Notes under the pieces: generated by a model | Told to the model about the DNA's origin: nothing | The model's input: only the letters and a program-made list of their open reading frames with translations | Database searches by the model: none | Shown here: piece by piece, positions 31,942 through 44,605 of the stretch | How the letters are laid out: each line of letters opens with the position of its first letter | Position numbering within the stretch: position 1 is the first letter of the stretch | Source of the DNA: Adiantum capillus-veneris | Lineage: Eukaryota > Streptophyta > Polypodiopsida > Polypodiales > Pteridaceae | Length of the DNA: 64,000 nucleotides | NCBI GenBank assembly: GCA_014529385.2 | Contig: CM043960.1 | Coordinates: 76,903,910-76,967,909, forward strand | Reading direction: 5' to 3' | Program-made: the position numbers and the translations under genes

Positions 31942-32039
31942 TCACCCGTTAATTTTCATTGATACCATTATGATTGCTTGTATGCATAGTGTGACAAGTA
32001 GTATTCCATGTATGGTAGGCATCTATATCCTGTAGACAT

Positions 32040-33480
32040 TATATTGTCTATGCTAACTATGCTAACTAGTATACAAAGTGTGCTAACCACCATGATCAAT
32101 ATACTAACTAGCATACAAAATATGCTAACAAGGAAGTGTGAATATAGTGTGTATGCTAACTAGCAGAGAATGTATGCTAATTAGCATACATAAAATGTTA
32201 ATAGGCAAAATTCTATGTATGCTAATGGTATGCTTATTACTGATAGTGTGCTAATTAGCATACATGCTATCTTAAGTAGCATATATGCTATGCTAATTAG
32301 CATACACAATTGTATGCTAATTAGCATACCATGTATGCTAGCATAGATGGTATGCTAACTAGAGGATAAGTTATGCTAATTAACATAACATCTCTGCTAA
32401 TTAGCATACCATCTTTGCTGGTAAGCATACCGTGAATGCTAAGTAAAATACACACTACGATAACTAGCAAAGAGGTACGCTAACTAGCATTACACATTAT
32501 GCTAGCTAGCTCAGAATGTATGCTAACTAGCATAGAGGTAGGCTAACAAGCATACACATTATGCTAGCTAGCAAACAAGGTATTCTAACTATAATTTTAA
32601 TGCTTGTTAGCATGCACCAAATGCTAGCTAGCATACAAGGTATGCTAGTTAGCATACTGAGTATGCTAATTATCATATCTTGTTTTCTAGTTATCATACT
32701 TGCATGCTAGCCATCATACACAATGTTCTAATTAGCATAAAAAGTATGCTAATTAGCATATTAAATATGCTAATTAACATACCCTATTTGCTAATTAACA
32801 TATCCTAATTAACACAAAGTGTGCTAAGTAGCAAAAAAGTTATGTTAATTAGTATATTTAATATGTTAATTAGCATACTTTTTATGCTAATCATAATATT
32901 GTGTATGATGGCTAGCATGCAAGTATGATAACTATAAAAAAATGTATCCTTATGCATGCTAATTAGCATACCTTTTTTCTAATTAGCATACTTGCATGCT
33001 AGCCATCATACACAATGTTCTAATTAGCATAAAAAGTATGCTAAATAGTATATTAAATATGCTAATTAGCATAACTTGTATGTTAATTAGCATACCTTGT
33101 TTTCTAGTTAGCACATTTTGCACTAATTAGCATATTTAATATGCTGATTAGCATACTTTGTTTCTAATTGGGAAACCCTCTATGCTAGCTAGCATGCATA
33201 GTTTGTTAACTAGAATAGAAGGTATGCTTATTAGCATACACAATATGCTAACTAGCATACAAAAAATGCCAACTAGTATTCACAATATGTTAGCTAGGAT
33301 AACTAGCTGTGCTAACTAGTATACACAGTATGCTTACCACCATGAAAATGTATGCTAGCTATATCTCATAGTATCCTAACTAGCATAACTAGGTTTTCCA
33401 ACTACCATACACAATATTCTAGACACCATACCCACTAAGATAGCTAGCATACCAACTAGCATACACAAGGCTAGTGTAGG
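32040..33480. repeat. array of palindromic TATGCTAATTAGCATA motifs, right
   Basis: This uses the same motif family as the left array but is denser and without the CTGGTTTCAAGGAG block. Palindromes or half-sites (TGCTAACTAGCATA, TGCTAGCTAGCATA, ATGTTAATTAGCATA) occur every 20-40 bp. About eight exact GCTAATTAGCA cores are present among dozens of variants. A sub-block around 32690-32770 recurs at about 32990-33060 (CTTGCATGCTAGCCATCATA). The array separates the RING-like exon (33504-33827) from the other minus-strand exons, as an expanded intron would. Confidence 0.9.
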
Positions 33481-33503
33481 AATCAAGGCTGGATAATTGT
33501 TCC

Positions 33504-33827
33504 TTAACAGTATCTTACGAGAACTCTGTGTGATTGGAGGTCGTTGCCCTGTGACCTTGCCACACCATTCAACTCTGATATCCTTTGATGGCAGGTGGAA
33601 GCTCTACATTCGATCCCTAGGGAGCATACAACAACAAAGCACATTAGGTGATAATTATGCTCACATGGCATTTTGACTATTGCACTGATTTTGTGTAATT
33701 CTAGTGGTAGACCACAGCCAGTACACACGTTGCTTGTTGTCCCATCGCGTACCCCTCCAATACACTCTGTAAAAATGTCCGTAGCTATCTTGCATAGGGC
33801 AAAGGGGATGAAGGAGCCTTGCATCAT
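33504..33827 (-). pseudogene. RING-H2-like zinc-binding exon
   Basis: A minus-strand frame of 107 codons starting M-M-Q-G-S-F. It has C-T-G-C-G-L-P-L (C-x2-C), then V-K-M-P-C-E-H-N-Y-H-L-M-C-F, which is C-x-H-x2-H-x2-C, the middle of a RING-H2 finger. I-E-C-R-A-S-T-C follows as a possible last pair. RING-H2 domains usually recruit ubiquitin-conjugating enzymes. The last pair spacing is not standard, so the fold is tentative. It is probably the 5' exon of the minus-strand gene, with the right palindrome array as the following intron. Confidence 0.4.
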
Positions 33828-33979
33828 CCTACTTATGTGAGAAGGAAAAGTGCATCTTGTATTTAGTACTTGCTCTTTTGAAACAAACTAAGGAAGGTTT
33901 TGTGCATCCAAGATCCATCACAATACCATTCTAAACATGGTGGTGTAACAGAAAAAACGCATCCTAGATTCACTACCTT
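33828..33979. other. short spacer before the minisatellite
   Basis: Nothing recognisable. It may hold the 5' flank of the minus-strand gene or the end of the mobile unit; no inverted terminal repeat was matched by eye. Confidence 0.3.
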
Positions 33980-35320
33980 TCCATTCCACTCGTCCAAGCC
34001 AAGATCTATTGAGTTATAGAGGATCATAAGATCCACCACTTGTATAATATATGCCCTATTGACACATAGAAAGCCATTAGGTTCACCACTTGTCCAAGCT
34101 ATGTTCCATTCAAGTATAAAGAACCATAAGGTCCCATTCTATGCTCTATTCAAGCATAGATATCCATGAGGTCCACCACTTGTCCAATCTATGCTCCATT
34201 CAAGCACAGAGAGCCACAAGACCCACCACTTGTCCAAGCTAAGATCGATTCAAGCATAGAAAAACACAAGGTCCATGACTTATTTAGTCTATGCTTTATT
34301 GAAGGGTATAGAGCCATAAGATCCATCACTTGTCCAAGGAACTAACCCATTCAAGCATAGAAAGCTACAAGGTTCACCACGTGTCCAATCTCTACTCTAT
34401 TGAAAGACAGAGATCCATAAGGTCCAACACTTGTCTAAGCTATGCTCCATTAAAGCATAGAGGACATAAGGTCCACCACTTGTCCAATTTATGCTCTATT
34501 GAAGCATAGAGAGCCATTAAATCTTACACTTGTTCAAGCTATGCTCCATTTTACCATAGGTAGCCACAAGGTCCACCATGTGTCCAAGAAAAGTGCCATT
34601 CTAGCATAGAGAGCCACAAGTTCCAGCACTAAATCTAGGCTCTATTGAAGCATAGAGAACCATAATTTCTACCACTTATCTAAGCTATGATCCATTCGAT
34701 CATAGAGGATCATTCAAGCATAAGGTCTACCACTTTTCCAGGCTATGATCCATTCAAGCATAGAGAACCATATAGTCACCACCACTTGTCCATCTCTATG
34801 ATTTACTCAAGCATAGAGATTCATGAGTTCCACCACTCGTCCAAGCTCTACTCTATTTGATCATAGAGAGACACAATGTCCACCGATCTAAGATCTATTG
34901 AAACATATAGAGCCATAAGTTCCACCATGTGTCCAAGCTATGCTCCATTCAATAGTAGAGGAACATAAGGTTTACCACTTGTCCAAACTATGCTCTATTG
35001 AAGCATATACAACCACAAGGTCCACCACTTATCCAAGCTAAGCTACAATTTAACATAGAGATCCACAAGGTCTACCACTTGTTCAATCTATGGTCTATTG
35101 AAGCATAGAGATCCATAAGGTCCACCAATTGTCCAAGCTATGCTCCATTAAAGCATAGGGGACCATAAGATCCATCACTTACCAGATCTATGGTCTATTG
35201 AAGCATAGAGATCCATAAGGTTCTCCACTTGTCCAAGCTATGTCCCATTCAAGTTTAGAGAGTCACTAGTTCCACCACTTGTCCAAGATAGGCTCCATTG
35301 AAGCATAAAAATAGAGATAG
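33980..35320. repeat. minisatellite of about 50-57 bp units
   Basis: About two dozen head-to-tail copies close to CCACTTGTCCAAGCTATGCT, CCATTCAAGCATAGAGAGCC and ATAAGGTCCA. Units differ by 5-20 percent and vary in length. Each contains a short dyad, CTATGCT ... AGCATAG, separated by about 12 bases, so each RNA or single strand could form a small hairpin. No coding sense. Confidence 0.93.
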
Positions 35321-35429
35321 ATACACTGCATGTCCACAAGCTTCTATCTTATCTTCAATATATCATCTATCATAAAATCTAATATCTGACCAACCCAAAT
35401 GATTTTCTCATATTAAACTGATCACTTAA

Positions 35430-36045
35430 TGTGGGGGAATAAATGGGAACAAGAATTAAGATATAGATGTGCTTATAGATCTAGTTCACCATGGGGCCAA
35501 TGGTAAAGGGACCCAAATGAGGAAAGGCCTATCAAAGAGCAAGGTTAGTCAATGGAGAAAAAGACCTTAGGGTTGTCTTCATTAAAGCCTCCAAAGGTAA
35601 GTGTTAAAAGCCTTAAGACATAGTCTTTAAATTTTTACTCTTTAGTCACTAAGGTCCAAGTAGGCAAGGGGGCAACTTGCCTAAGCTAGGGCTGTGCTTA
35701 AGCAGGGGGCCTGCCTGCTTACCAAGTTCAAAGTACTTGCTACTAATGAGGGGACGAGCCCTACAAAGGAGGGAGGTAGATAGTAAGTGAGCACCTCACC
35801 AATGACCCATAATCTCATGGGAGGAAAGGGGCCACATATCAAGTGTAGAGACACACTGCTCAAGCAAGCAGGGGTTGTGCTTAAGCAATGGGGGTGCTAG
35901 CTTAGCCTCACAAGGGGAAAGAAGGACACTTGTCAAGAGGCTACACACCTTGCCACAAAGGGAGCCAAGCTCGCATTGGCTAGAGGGCTACATGGCCCAA
36001 TAAGCTTTAAGGAAAGCCTAGGGAAGGGGGTCGACCTAGCTAGCT

Positions 36046-36110
<65 letters not shown>

Positions 36111-36852
36111 GAGCATCCCACGAGCTCTCTCACTCTCATTATTCCCTTCATACACTCTTGTGAAGCAAGGATTCCATCTCCTTCTCCAATCTTGAGAAGT
36201 TGAGTGCCTACTACGACAAGCTCTTGGCTATGGATGCAAATCCACACAAGAGAATGCTTATGCTTGCTTATCAATCTCTCTAATCTCCATTATCACTATG
36301 TTAAGCTATGCTAAAATATCTATGAGTGATTATGTGAAAGGGGTTATTGCTTTCTCATAGAGCTACTTCTACTTCTCTCTTCTTCCTCACTCCCTGCCAG
36401 CTCTCCTCACCTTTCATGGTGTTTGAGATCTTGGGATTGAGGCTAGGCATTTTCCAAGTTCATGTTAATCATGTTTATTGTTGTTACCATGCTAATTCTT
36501 GGTGAGTGAAGCTTACCATCTTCATCTCATCAAGAAGGTCTCAAGGAACAAAAATAGTTGTATTGTAGGCAAGTCTTCCATCATGGAAGAATCTATAATA
36601 CAAATGCCTATTGGAGGGGGAACCGGCTCCAACTAATCCGGTCCTCTATTGGTGTCAATTTCTCTAAACTCTCACTCTCTTTTACAAGTATTGATCATGC
36701 CATGTTAATGAAGTAATGTGTTAGTGTTGCTCTCTCCATCCAAGCACTTTCTTTCTCACTATAAATCTATACTCAAAGGAATGCTCAAGGAAATGCTTAA
36801 TATGTTATTCGCTTTCCGCTCCAACTCAAGTTAAAAGGCTAATTCCATTACA
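35430..36852 (+). repeat. putative 5' LTR of the truncated gypsy element
   Basis: The right end (CCATTACA at 36845-36852) is set by the primer-binding site that follows. The left end is a guess at TGTGGGGGAATAAATG (35430). It would be about 1.4 kb and includes a (CT)n array at 36049-36106 and a CT-rich end typical of the transcribed LTR part. No second copy is in the window, so boundaries and target duplication cannot be verified. Confidence 0.4.
36049..36106. repeat. (CT)n microsatellite in the putative LTR
   Basis: 58 bp of CT repeat after GCTAGCTAG. It is the third case here of a TC/GA array inside a probable LTR. Confidence 0.98.
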
Positions 36853-36853
36853 T

Positions 36854-36865
36854 TGGTATCAGAGC
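36854..36865 (+). promoter_or_regulatory. primer-binding site for initiator Met-tRNA
   Basis: TGGTATCAGAGC is an exact match to the usual plant LTR-element site, one base after the inferred LTR end ...TTACA. It orients the element as plus strand, with gag starting about 125 bases later. Confidence 0.9.
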
Positions 36866-36989
36866 ATTTGGTTTCTCTTTTCTTGCTTAAGAAGAGAGGT
36901 CCTTAAGTAGCCTATAAATGCTTGATGTTGTTAATTATATTAGGGTAAGTGGAACTGGGATCTATTATCGGTTTTGTTGAGCCCACTAT

Positions 36990-37520
36990 GTGGGGTATGG
37001 TGCACACCTCGGGAGCTTTGGACTTAATAATGGAGTCTTTTTAGACTTGATGAGAAGGTCCCAAAAGCTAAACAAGTTCAAGGAGGGAGGAAAGTGTATC
37101 TCTTTTCTCACTTATGATGGCACCTTTGGTGCTACTAAAAAAGTGTTGGCCTTCATCCAACAATTTGATGCGGCCTTTGGAGACGAGGTCTTTACAGAGT
37201 CCTCCAAGCTACACCATGTAGCTATGCACTTTCAGAAGTCAACTCGTCAATGGTGGGCTAGCCTTCTTGGCAACGGCAAAGCCCCAAAGACATGGAAAAG
37301 TCTACGAGTTTCCATCATGAAGCAATTCCTTGCAAGCGATGCAAAGGACAAAGTGCTTACTGAATGGTGCATCTTGAAGCTTCTCTCTCATGAGTCTATC
37401 CACAAGTATGTAGACAAGTTTTGGGATTTACATCTCAAGGCTATTGTCTTTCAAAAGATAGACTTTGCCAAGAAAAGATAGCAATTATGTGCGGGATTAC
37501 CTGAAGAGATGGCCGAATAA
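36990..37520 (+). pseudogene. Ty3/gypsy gag, capsid part
   Basis: This gag frame includes the plant gag core: F-Q-K-S-T-R-Q-W-W-A-S-L, T-W-K-S-L-R-V-S-I-M-K-Q-F, and L-S-H-E-S-I-H-K-Y-V-D-K-F-W-D-L. A TAG at 37479-37481 is followed in the same frame by Q-L-C-A-G-L-P-E-E-M-A-E, the normal continuation, and a further stop. It forms the particle shell in intact elements. It lies 125 bases after the primer-binding site; no start context stands out. Confidence 0.85.
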
Positions 37521-37568
37521 ATCAACTCTCAACAGCCTGGTACTATTAGCGAAGTAATCCATCACACC

Positions 37569-38010
37569 ATGGTTGATTCACGTATCAATTTCCATCGAGG
37601 GACTGGATGTAATGTCAAACCCATGGACAACAAAGGTAAAAATGATGCAAAGGGAAAAACCAATGCTCAAAATTCTTCCCAAGGCACTTCCAACAACAAC
37701 AACAACAACAACAATCGATCCAAGGAGAAGGGAGTTTACAAAGGTAAAAACAAACTCTCTCCTGAAGAGCTTGAAGCTTTTCGCAAGGACCATAAGTGTT
37801 TCAAGTGTGGGGAGCAAGGACACGGCTATCGTTCTTGCCCCAAGGATAATACTTGCAATGAGACTCCTAGGGCTTCCACCATCGAAGCTCCAAAAGAGGA
37901 TGCTCATTGCAAAGGCTCATCACTCTCCTATTCTTGGGGAAAGGTAAGAGAGCATGATGCATTCACCTTGTTTGACCCTGGCTTTACTCACAATTTCATA
38001 CAACGGAGTT
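37569..38010 (+). pseudogene. Ty3/gypsy nucleocapsid zinc knuckle and protease start
   Basis: An asparagine run (eight N from an AAC repeat) precedes a basic stretch and a canonical zinc knuckle, C-F-K-C-G-E-Q-G-H-G-Y-R-S-C, at 37797-37838 for RNA binding. The aspartic protease then begins with F-D-P-G-F-T-H-N-F-I. The position that should read D-S-G or D-T-G reads D-P-G, which would impair catalysis. A one-base shift near 38000 moves the protease into the frame of 38009. Confidence 0.85.
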
Positions 38011-38557
38011 GGCCACCAAGTTGGGCATTCAAGCTTTTGAGATGGGAGATATGGTAATGATTGATGCAGCTTTCAAGGGACAGCAAGCCTCTGTTACTCC
38101 CTTGATTGGGAAGTTGAGGCTTCATGTCCAAAGCTATGTCGACAAAGAAGACTTCTTGATCTCTCTTCTCCAACATGAGGATGTTATCCTAGGGGCACCA
38201 TGGTTTGATCGCATGGTTGCCAATATGAAGTTCCCTGAACGGAGAATTTACTTCACTTATAGGGGAAAGAATATGTATATAGATGCTAGTGAGCGTGGTC
38301 ACACTATTCCACTTGTAAATTCTCCTGCTTTTGATAAATCAATGAAGAGCTCAGTTTCTGTGTATATGATTTTTGTCAAAGAGTCTCCAAAAGATCCTAA
38401 TGTTTCATCAAATGTAAATGGTAGGAATCAAGAAGAGTTAGACTTGTCTAATTTTCTAAAAGGATTCCAAGATGTGTTCATCGATGATATCCCTATGGAC
38501 TTACCTCCAAAACGAGGGGATGATGACCATCCCATTGAGCTCCTTCCTAGAAGCTAA
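38009..38557 (+). pseudogene. Ty3/gypsy protease C-terminal part and linker
   Basis: This continues the retropepsin (A-T-K-L-G-I-Q-A) to the second conserved block, D-V-I-L-G-A-P-W-F, then the linker to RT (F-Q-D-V-F-I-D-D-I-P-M-D-L-P-P-K-R-G). The stop at 38555-38557 is in frame with the RT start (P-P-N-K-P-P-Y-R-V-S directly after it), so one substitution separates protease from RT. Confidence 0.88.
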
Positions 38558-38916
38558 CCACCTAACAAGCCTCCTTATCGAGTCTCACAAGCTCAACAAG
38601 AGGAGATCATGAGGCATGTACAGGAACTGGTAGACAAAGGGATGGTGAGGCCTATCTCCTCTCCCTTTTTTTCTCCAATCCTTTTAGTGCAAAAGAAAGA
38701 TGGTACATACCGCATGTGTGTGGACTATCGAGCATTAAACCATATCACTATCAAAAACAGATTTCCCGTGCCTCGGGTAGAAGATCTGCTTGATAAGCTA
38801 CAAGGCTCTACCTACTTCAGTAGGATTGACCTTAAGAGTGTCTATCATCAAATAAGGATAGTGGATGAAGATATCTTAAAGACCGCATTTCGCACAATGT
38901 TTGTCTTTATGAATAT
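38558..38916 (+). pseudogene. Ty3/gypsy RT fingers
   Basis: RT starts P-P-N-K-P-P-Y-R right after the stop, then V-D-K-G-M-V-R-P-I-S-S-P, V-Q-K-K-D-G-T-Y-R-M-C-V-D-Y-R-A-L-N and F-S-R-I-D-L-K-S-V-Y-H-Q-I-R-I, whose Asp is the first catalytic residue. A one-base loss between about 38895 and 38907 ends the frame; the next frame starts Y-E-Y-L-V-M-P-F-G. Confidence 0.9.
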
Positions 38917-39657
38917 CTAGTCATGCCTTTTGGTTTGACTAATGCACCAGCTACATTCAATCGTCTAATGAAGAAAATTTTTAGACCATACCGCAAATTC
39001 ACTGGAGTGTTCTTTGATGATAACATCATCTACTCCAAGTCTTTGGAGGAACATAAGCAGCATCTCCAAGTGGTTTTTCAAGCATTGAGGGAGAATAAGC
39101 TTTTCCTCAACCAAAAGAAAAGCGATTTTTTCCTTCAAGAGATTCAATACCTAGGTCATATTATCTCTCAAGATGGTATTCGTATGGATCCATCAAAGTT
39201 AAAGGTAATAAAAGCATGGCCTAACCCAAAGAATCTACATGATCTAAGAAGCTTTATTGGTATGTGCTCATACTATAGATGTTTCATAGCAAAGTTCTCT
39301 CAAACAGTAGGACCGCTACATGATTTAACTAAGAAGAATGTTAAGTATATATGGACTGCTAAAGAGAAAAATGCTTTTGATAAGCTCAAGGAGAAGCTTA
39401 CCTCCCAACCAATCCTCATGCTTCCGGATCTCTCAAAACCATTTGAGGTCCAATGTGATGCTTGTGGTGATTGCCTTGGAGCAGTTTTGCTTCAAGAAGG
39501 GCATGCCATAGCATATGAGAGCCGACTACTTAATACTGATGAAAAAGTATTGGGCATTTATGAGAAAGAGCTTTTAGCTGTTCTACATGCTCTAGACACA
39601 TGGAAGCACTACCTATTGGGGACTCCATTTATTCTACCTCCTCAAGGCTCATCATAA
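38908..39657 (+). pseudogene. Ty3/gypsy RT palm and truncated RNase H
   Basis: Contains M-P-F-G-L-T-N-A-P, then F-F-D-D-N-I-I-Y-S. Both catalytic Asp remain, but the following residue, usually I or V, is N. The connection domain (Y-Y-R-C-F-I) and RNase H start (V-Q-C-D-A-C-G, Y-E-K-E-L-L-A-V) are clear. After W-K-H-Y-L-L-G-T-P-F-I the sense stops at about 39635; the rest of RNase H and the whole integrase are missing. A minus-strand element joins here. Confidence 0.9.
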
Positions 39658-40228
39658 CAAAGTTATTTATATAACAATCCCTAAATAGGTAGGTTGGTAG
39701 ATTTGTTGAACCCTTGTCTTTGATGTTGAAGATATAGATGATCTTCATGGGTGTTAATTGTCCTGATTTGGAATGAGAAGTCCATAGAAGATCTTTGACG
39801 TTTCTATTCTCCCAACAATATACTCCAATCCTAGGCTCAAAATGACTACACATTGGCCGGCCAAACATAAATGGCCATAGCTCATAAGAGCACTTGAATA
39901 ATAAAATATACATAAATGTGATGTCCTTTCGCATATAACCCTTAGCTTTCTCCACTTTTGTTAGCTACAGTTAATAACAAAATATCAATTTCTATTACAT
40001 TGAATGGGTTGAGTGCTGAGAATTTCACAATTCATCAATTGTTCCTAGCCTTGGAGGAACATATGTTTCATTCCCTGGTTCCCTCTCTCAGTCTCAGAGC
40101 CTCTCTCCAATTCTTCCTGGATTGGGCTGACATGGTCTGCATCATCCATGAATCTGGCAACTTGCCTTCTACCTCGTGCAACTATTATGGGTGGCATGAC
40201 TGATGTCTGATGACTCTAACACCAACTC
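39658..40228 (-). pseudogene. 5' gag start of a minus-strand gypsy-like element
   Basis: On the minus strand a sequence resembling a diverged primer-binding site (TGGTGTTAGAGTC, about 40225-40213) is followed by a frame starting M-P-P-I-I-V-A-R-G-R-R-Q-V and running with E/R-rich sequence to a stop and on to about 39960. M-P-P plus basic residues right after a primer-binding site is a common start of plant gypsy gag. Only about 80 codons are left before the junction with the plus-strand element at about 39657. Confidence 0.35.

Positions 40229-42460
<2,232 letters not shown>

Positions 42461-42513
<53 letters not shown>
42461..42513. repeat. (TC)n microsatellite at the 3' side of the ORF1-only element
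   Basis: 53 bp of TC repeat directly after the shared LINE tail (GATGATAATTGAAAA). Confidence 0.98.
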
Positions 42514-42515
<2 letters not shown>

Positions 42516-43525
42516 ATGGGTGCAGTGGAAAAAAGGGGAGGTAGGGATAATACTATCTTTTACAAATTATGGGTAAACATTTGAATAATAATGGTGTATA
42601 TTTTAATGTCTTATTCACGATCAACTTTTCACCATTGTCTTTGTAGGTTTATCTCTCTAATGAGTGCTTATTATCTCATTCAACCACTAAAAAGTCTCCT
42701 TTCCACTATTCAATTTTGTTTTTGTAATGAGAATGTTTTGTCCGCCCAAGCCAATAAAAAAGTTGTATACTTTCAAAAAATAACTCTCTTTTTCATCAGC
42801 AAAAAGGGGAGGCATGACTAACACCACACCCCTATGAAGTAGGCGAAAAAAAATATCCTGTTCTTTTTCATTAGCAAAAAAGGGAGGCATCACTAAGGCC
42901 TCACCCCTTTCGGGTAGGGCAAAAATTGGAACTTTACACCATCTCTTCAACTCAAATTTTTATAAACAACCTTAGTGGCAATCAAATAACTCGGTAGCAC
43001 AATTCTACCAAGCGCACACACACAAAGGGAGTCTTACCAAACAACGAGCAAGATTTTTTGAGCAAAGAAAAACCGAGCAAAGTCTATCAAAGAGAATAGC
43101 AACAACCAAAAAAGTTACATGACAATTGAAAAAACCTTATAATAGTTGAACAACCAATCAAATTATAGTTCTAACAAGATTCTAAAGTTATTGATCATAG
43201 TTTGATTCAAACACAAAGTTCATCAAGTTAGGATAAGTTTTGGAGCTTATTTAAGTCCATTATTAAAATAATTAGTTTTCCACACACCTACACAAATGGT
43301 GGGTTCATCTTGGTTTTTGATCGAGAAAAAAAATATATATCATGTATGAAAGTTAATTGTACATACGTATGTGCATCCATTATGAACACCTTAAGGAAGC
43401 CAGATTTCACTTAAATTTGGTGAACTTTGAGAAAAGGTTATGCAACTTATCTTCTCTGTAGGAGCCCCCCCCCCAACCCAAACAACACCAGACACACACA
43501 GATGGTTGCTTGCATGTGCTTAGCT

Positions 43526-43526
<1 letters not shown>
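42514..43526. other. no gene seen; one imperfect direct repeat
   Basis: Around 42790-42930 a block TTTTTCATCAGCAAAAAGGG ... is repeated imperfectly about 80 bp later (TTTTTCATTAGCAAAAAAGG). The rest is A/T-rich. A C-run lies at about 43464-43473. Confidence 0.5.

Positions 43527-43562
<36 letters not shown>
43527..43562. repeat. (GA)n microsatellite
   Basis: 36 bp of AG repeat in the opposite orientation to most arrays of the window. The downstream sequence to about 43955 has more short GAGA runs but no gene. Confidence 0.97.
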
Positions 43563-43564
<2 letters not shown>

Positions 43565-43955
43565 CAACCACTCAGTCGGTCAGTATCCCCCCTCCGCTCC
43601 CAACGCATGCTTTGGCTCAATTCTTCATGCTATGGCTTATGGACTTCAAAAGGACTGTGTGCATATCGAGAGAGAGAAAGAGGAAGAGGGATCTTCCACC
43701 CATGGACCTACTACACCGCAAGACAGAGATGAAGAAAGAGAGCTACTCTCTCCTCGTAGCATGCTTACCAACTCCATGGATGCCACGCCCCCTACACAGC
43801 AAGATCCTTTTTCTCTTTCGTGTTGATTTCTTTGAGTTGCCATATGTCTGTCCCCCACCTTTTCTCTCTCTCAAACCTAAGGTATCCACCAAGATTTCAA
43901 TTAATGAAGCACCTCAAAATCATATGTGCCACATTATACTAGGCTCTGTGTTCAT

Positions 43956-44232
43956 GCGCACCCTTAAAGACAACTTCTGTTTTGATCAAAACTTAAATTT
44001 CTTCATTTCAATCAATTTGTGTCCCTCACAAACAAATCGGCTTGAATGGTTCGCAACGGTGCACACCCTTAGAGACAACTTTCGTTTTGATTAAAACAAA
44101 TTTCCTTCATTTCAATCAATTTGTGCCCCTCACAAATTGGCTTAAAGGGTCCACGCAGGCGCACACCCTTAGAGACAACTTTTGTTTTTATCAAAACTTA
44201 ACCTCCATTTCAAACAATTTGTTCCATTTTTC
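43956..44232. repeat. three tandem copies of a ~100-bp unit
   Basis: Units start at 43956, 44059 and 44159 (GCGCACCCTTA or TGCACACCCTTAGAGACAACTT), followed by TTTTGATCAAAAC and TTTCAATCAATTTGTG. The third is shorter. They differ by several substitutions, so the duplication is not recent. They lie just before a 5'-truncated LINE. Confidence 0.9.
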
Positions 44233-44249
44233 GTTGATTATAAGATCCT

Positions 44250-44605
44250 TAACTCCGATTGGCTACCAAGGGTGCTAACCAACTTCTGGCTAAGCTTTAT
44301 GTAGATGACTCCTTGCTCTTTCTCAAGGCTTTCCTTGAGGTTATCAGCATGAAGGCTCTAAAAATTATGCAAACATTTTCCCTAACCTTAGGGTCAAAGT
44401 GTAGTACTGAAAAATCTAAATTGATCTCTCTATCCGAGAACGATTCGTTTGATCCGTCTTTGTTGAGCGGAGAGATAATGTCCAAAGGGAAGGTATTCCA
44501 ACATCTAGGAGCCCCTCTGGGGATGGACATTTCTCACAAATAGAGGTTCATGTGGGTTATGGAGCAAGTAAAAATTAAGATGCGAAGATGGGAGTATGTG
44601 CTTCT
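44250..44605 (+). pseudogene. second LINE type, RT fragment (left half)
   Basis: The frame from 44259 reads L-L-A-K-L-Y-V-D-D-S-L-L-F-L-K-A, an RT active site of the plant L1 kind that differs from the LINE at 21.6 kb. It continues F-S-L-T-L-G-S-K-C-S-T-E-K-S-K and H-L-G-A-P-L-G, then I-K-M-R-R-W-E-Y-V-L-L. It begins abruptly just before the active site (5' truncation) and is cut at 44605 by an LTR element; the same LINE continues at 47023. Confidence 0.8.

Noticed and set aside
28370-33480. CRISPR-like regularity of the palindromic arrays
   Set aside because: Repeat lengths and spacing are irregular, spacers are themselves related, and the context is a plant genome.
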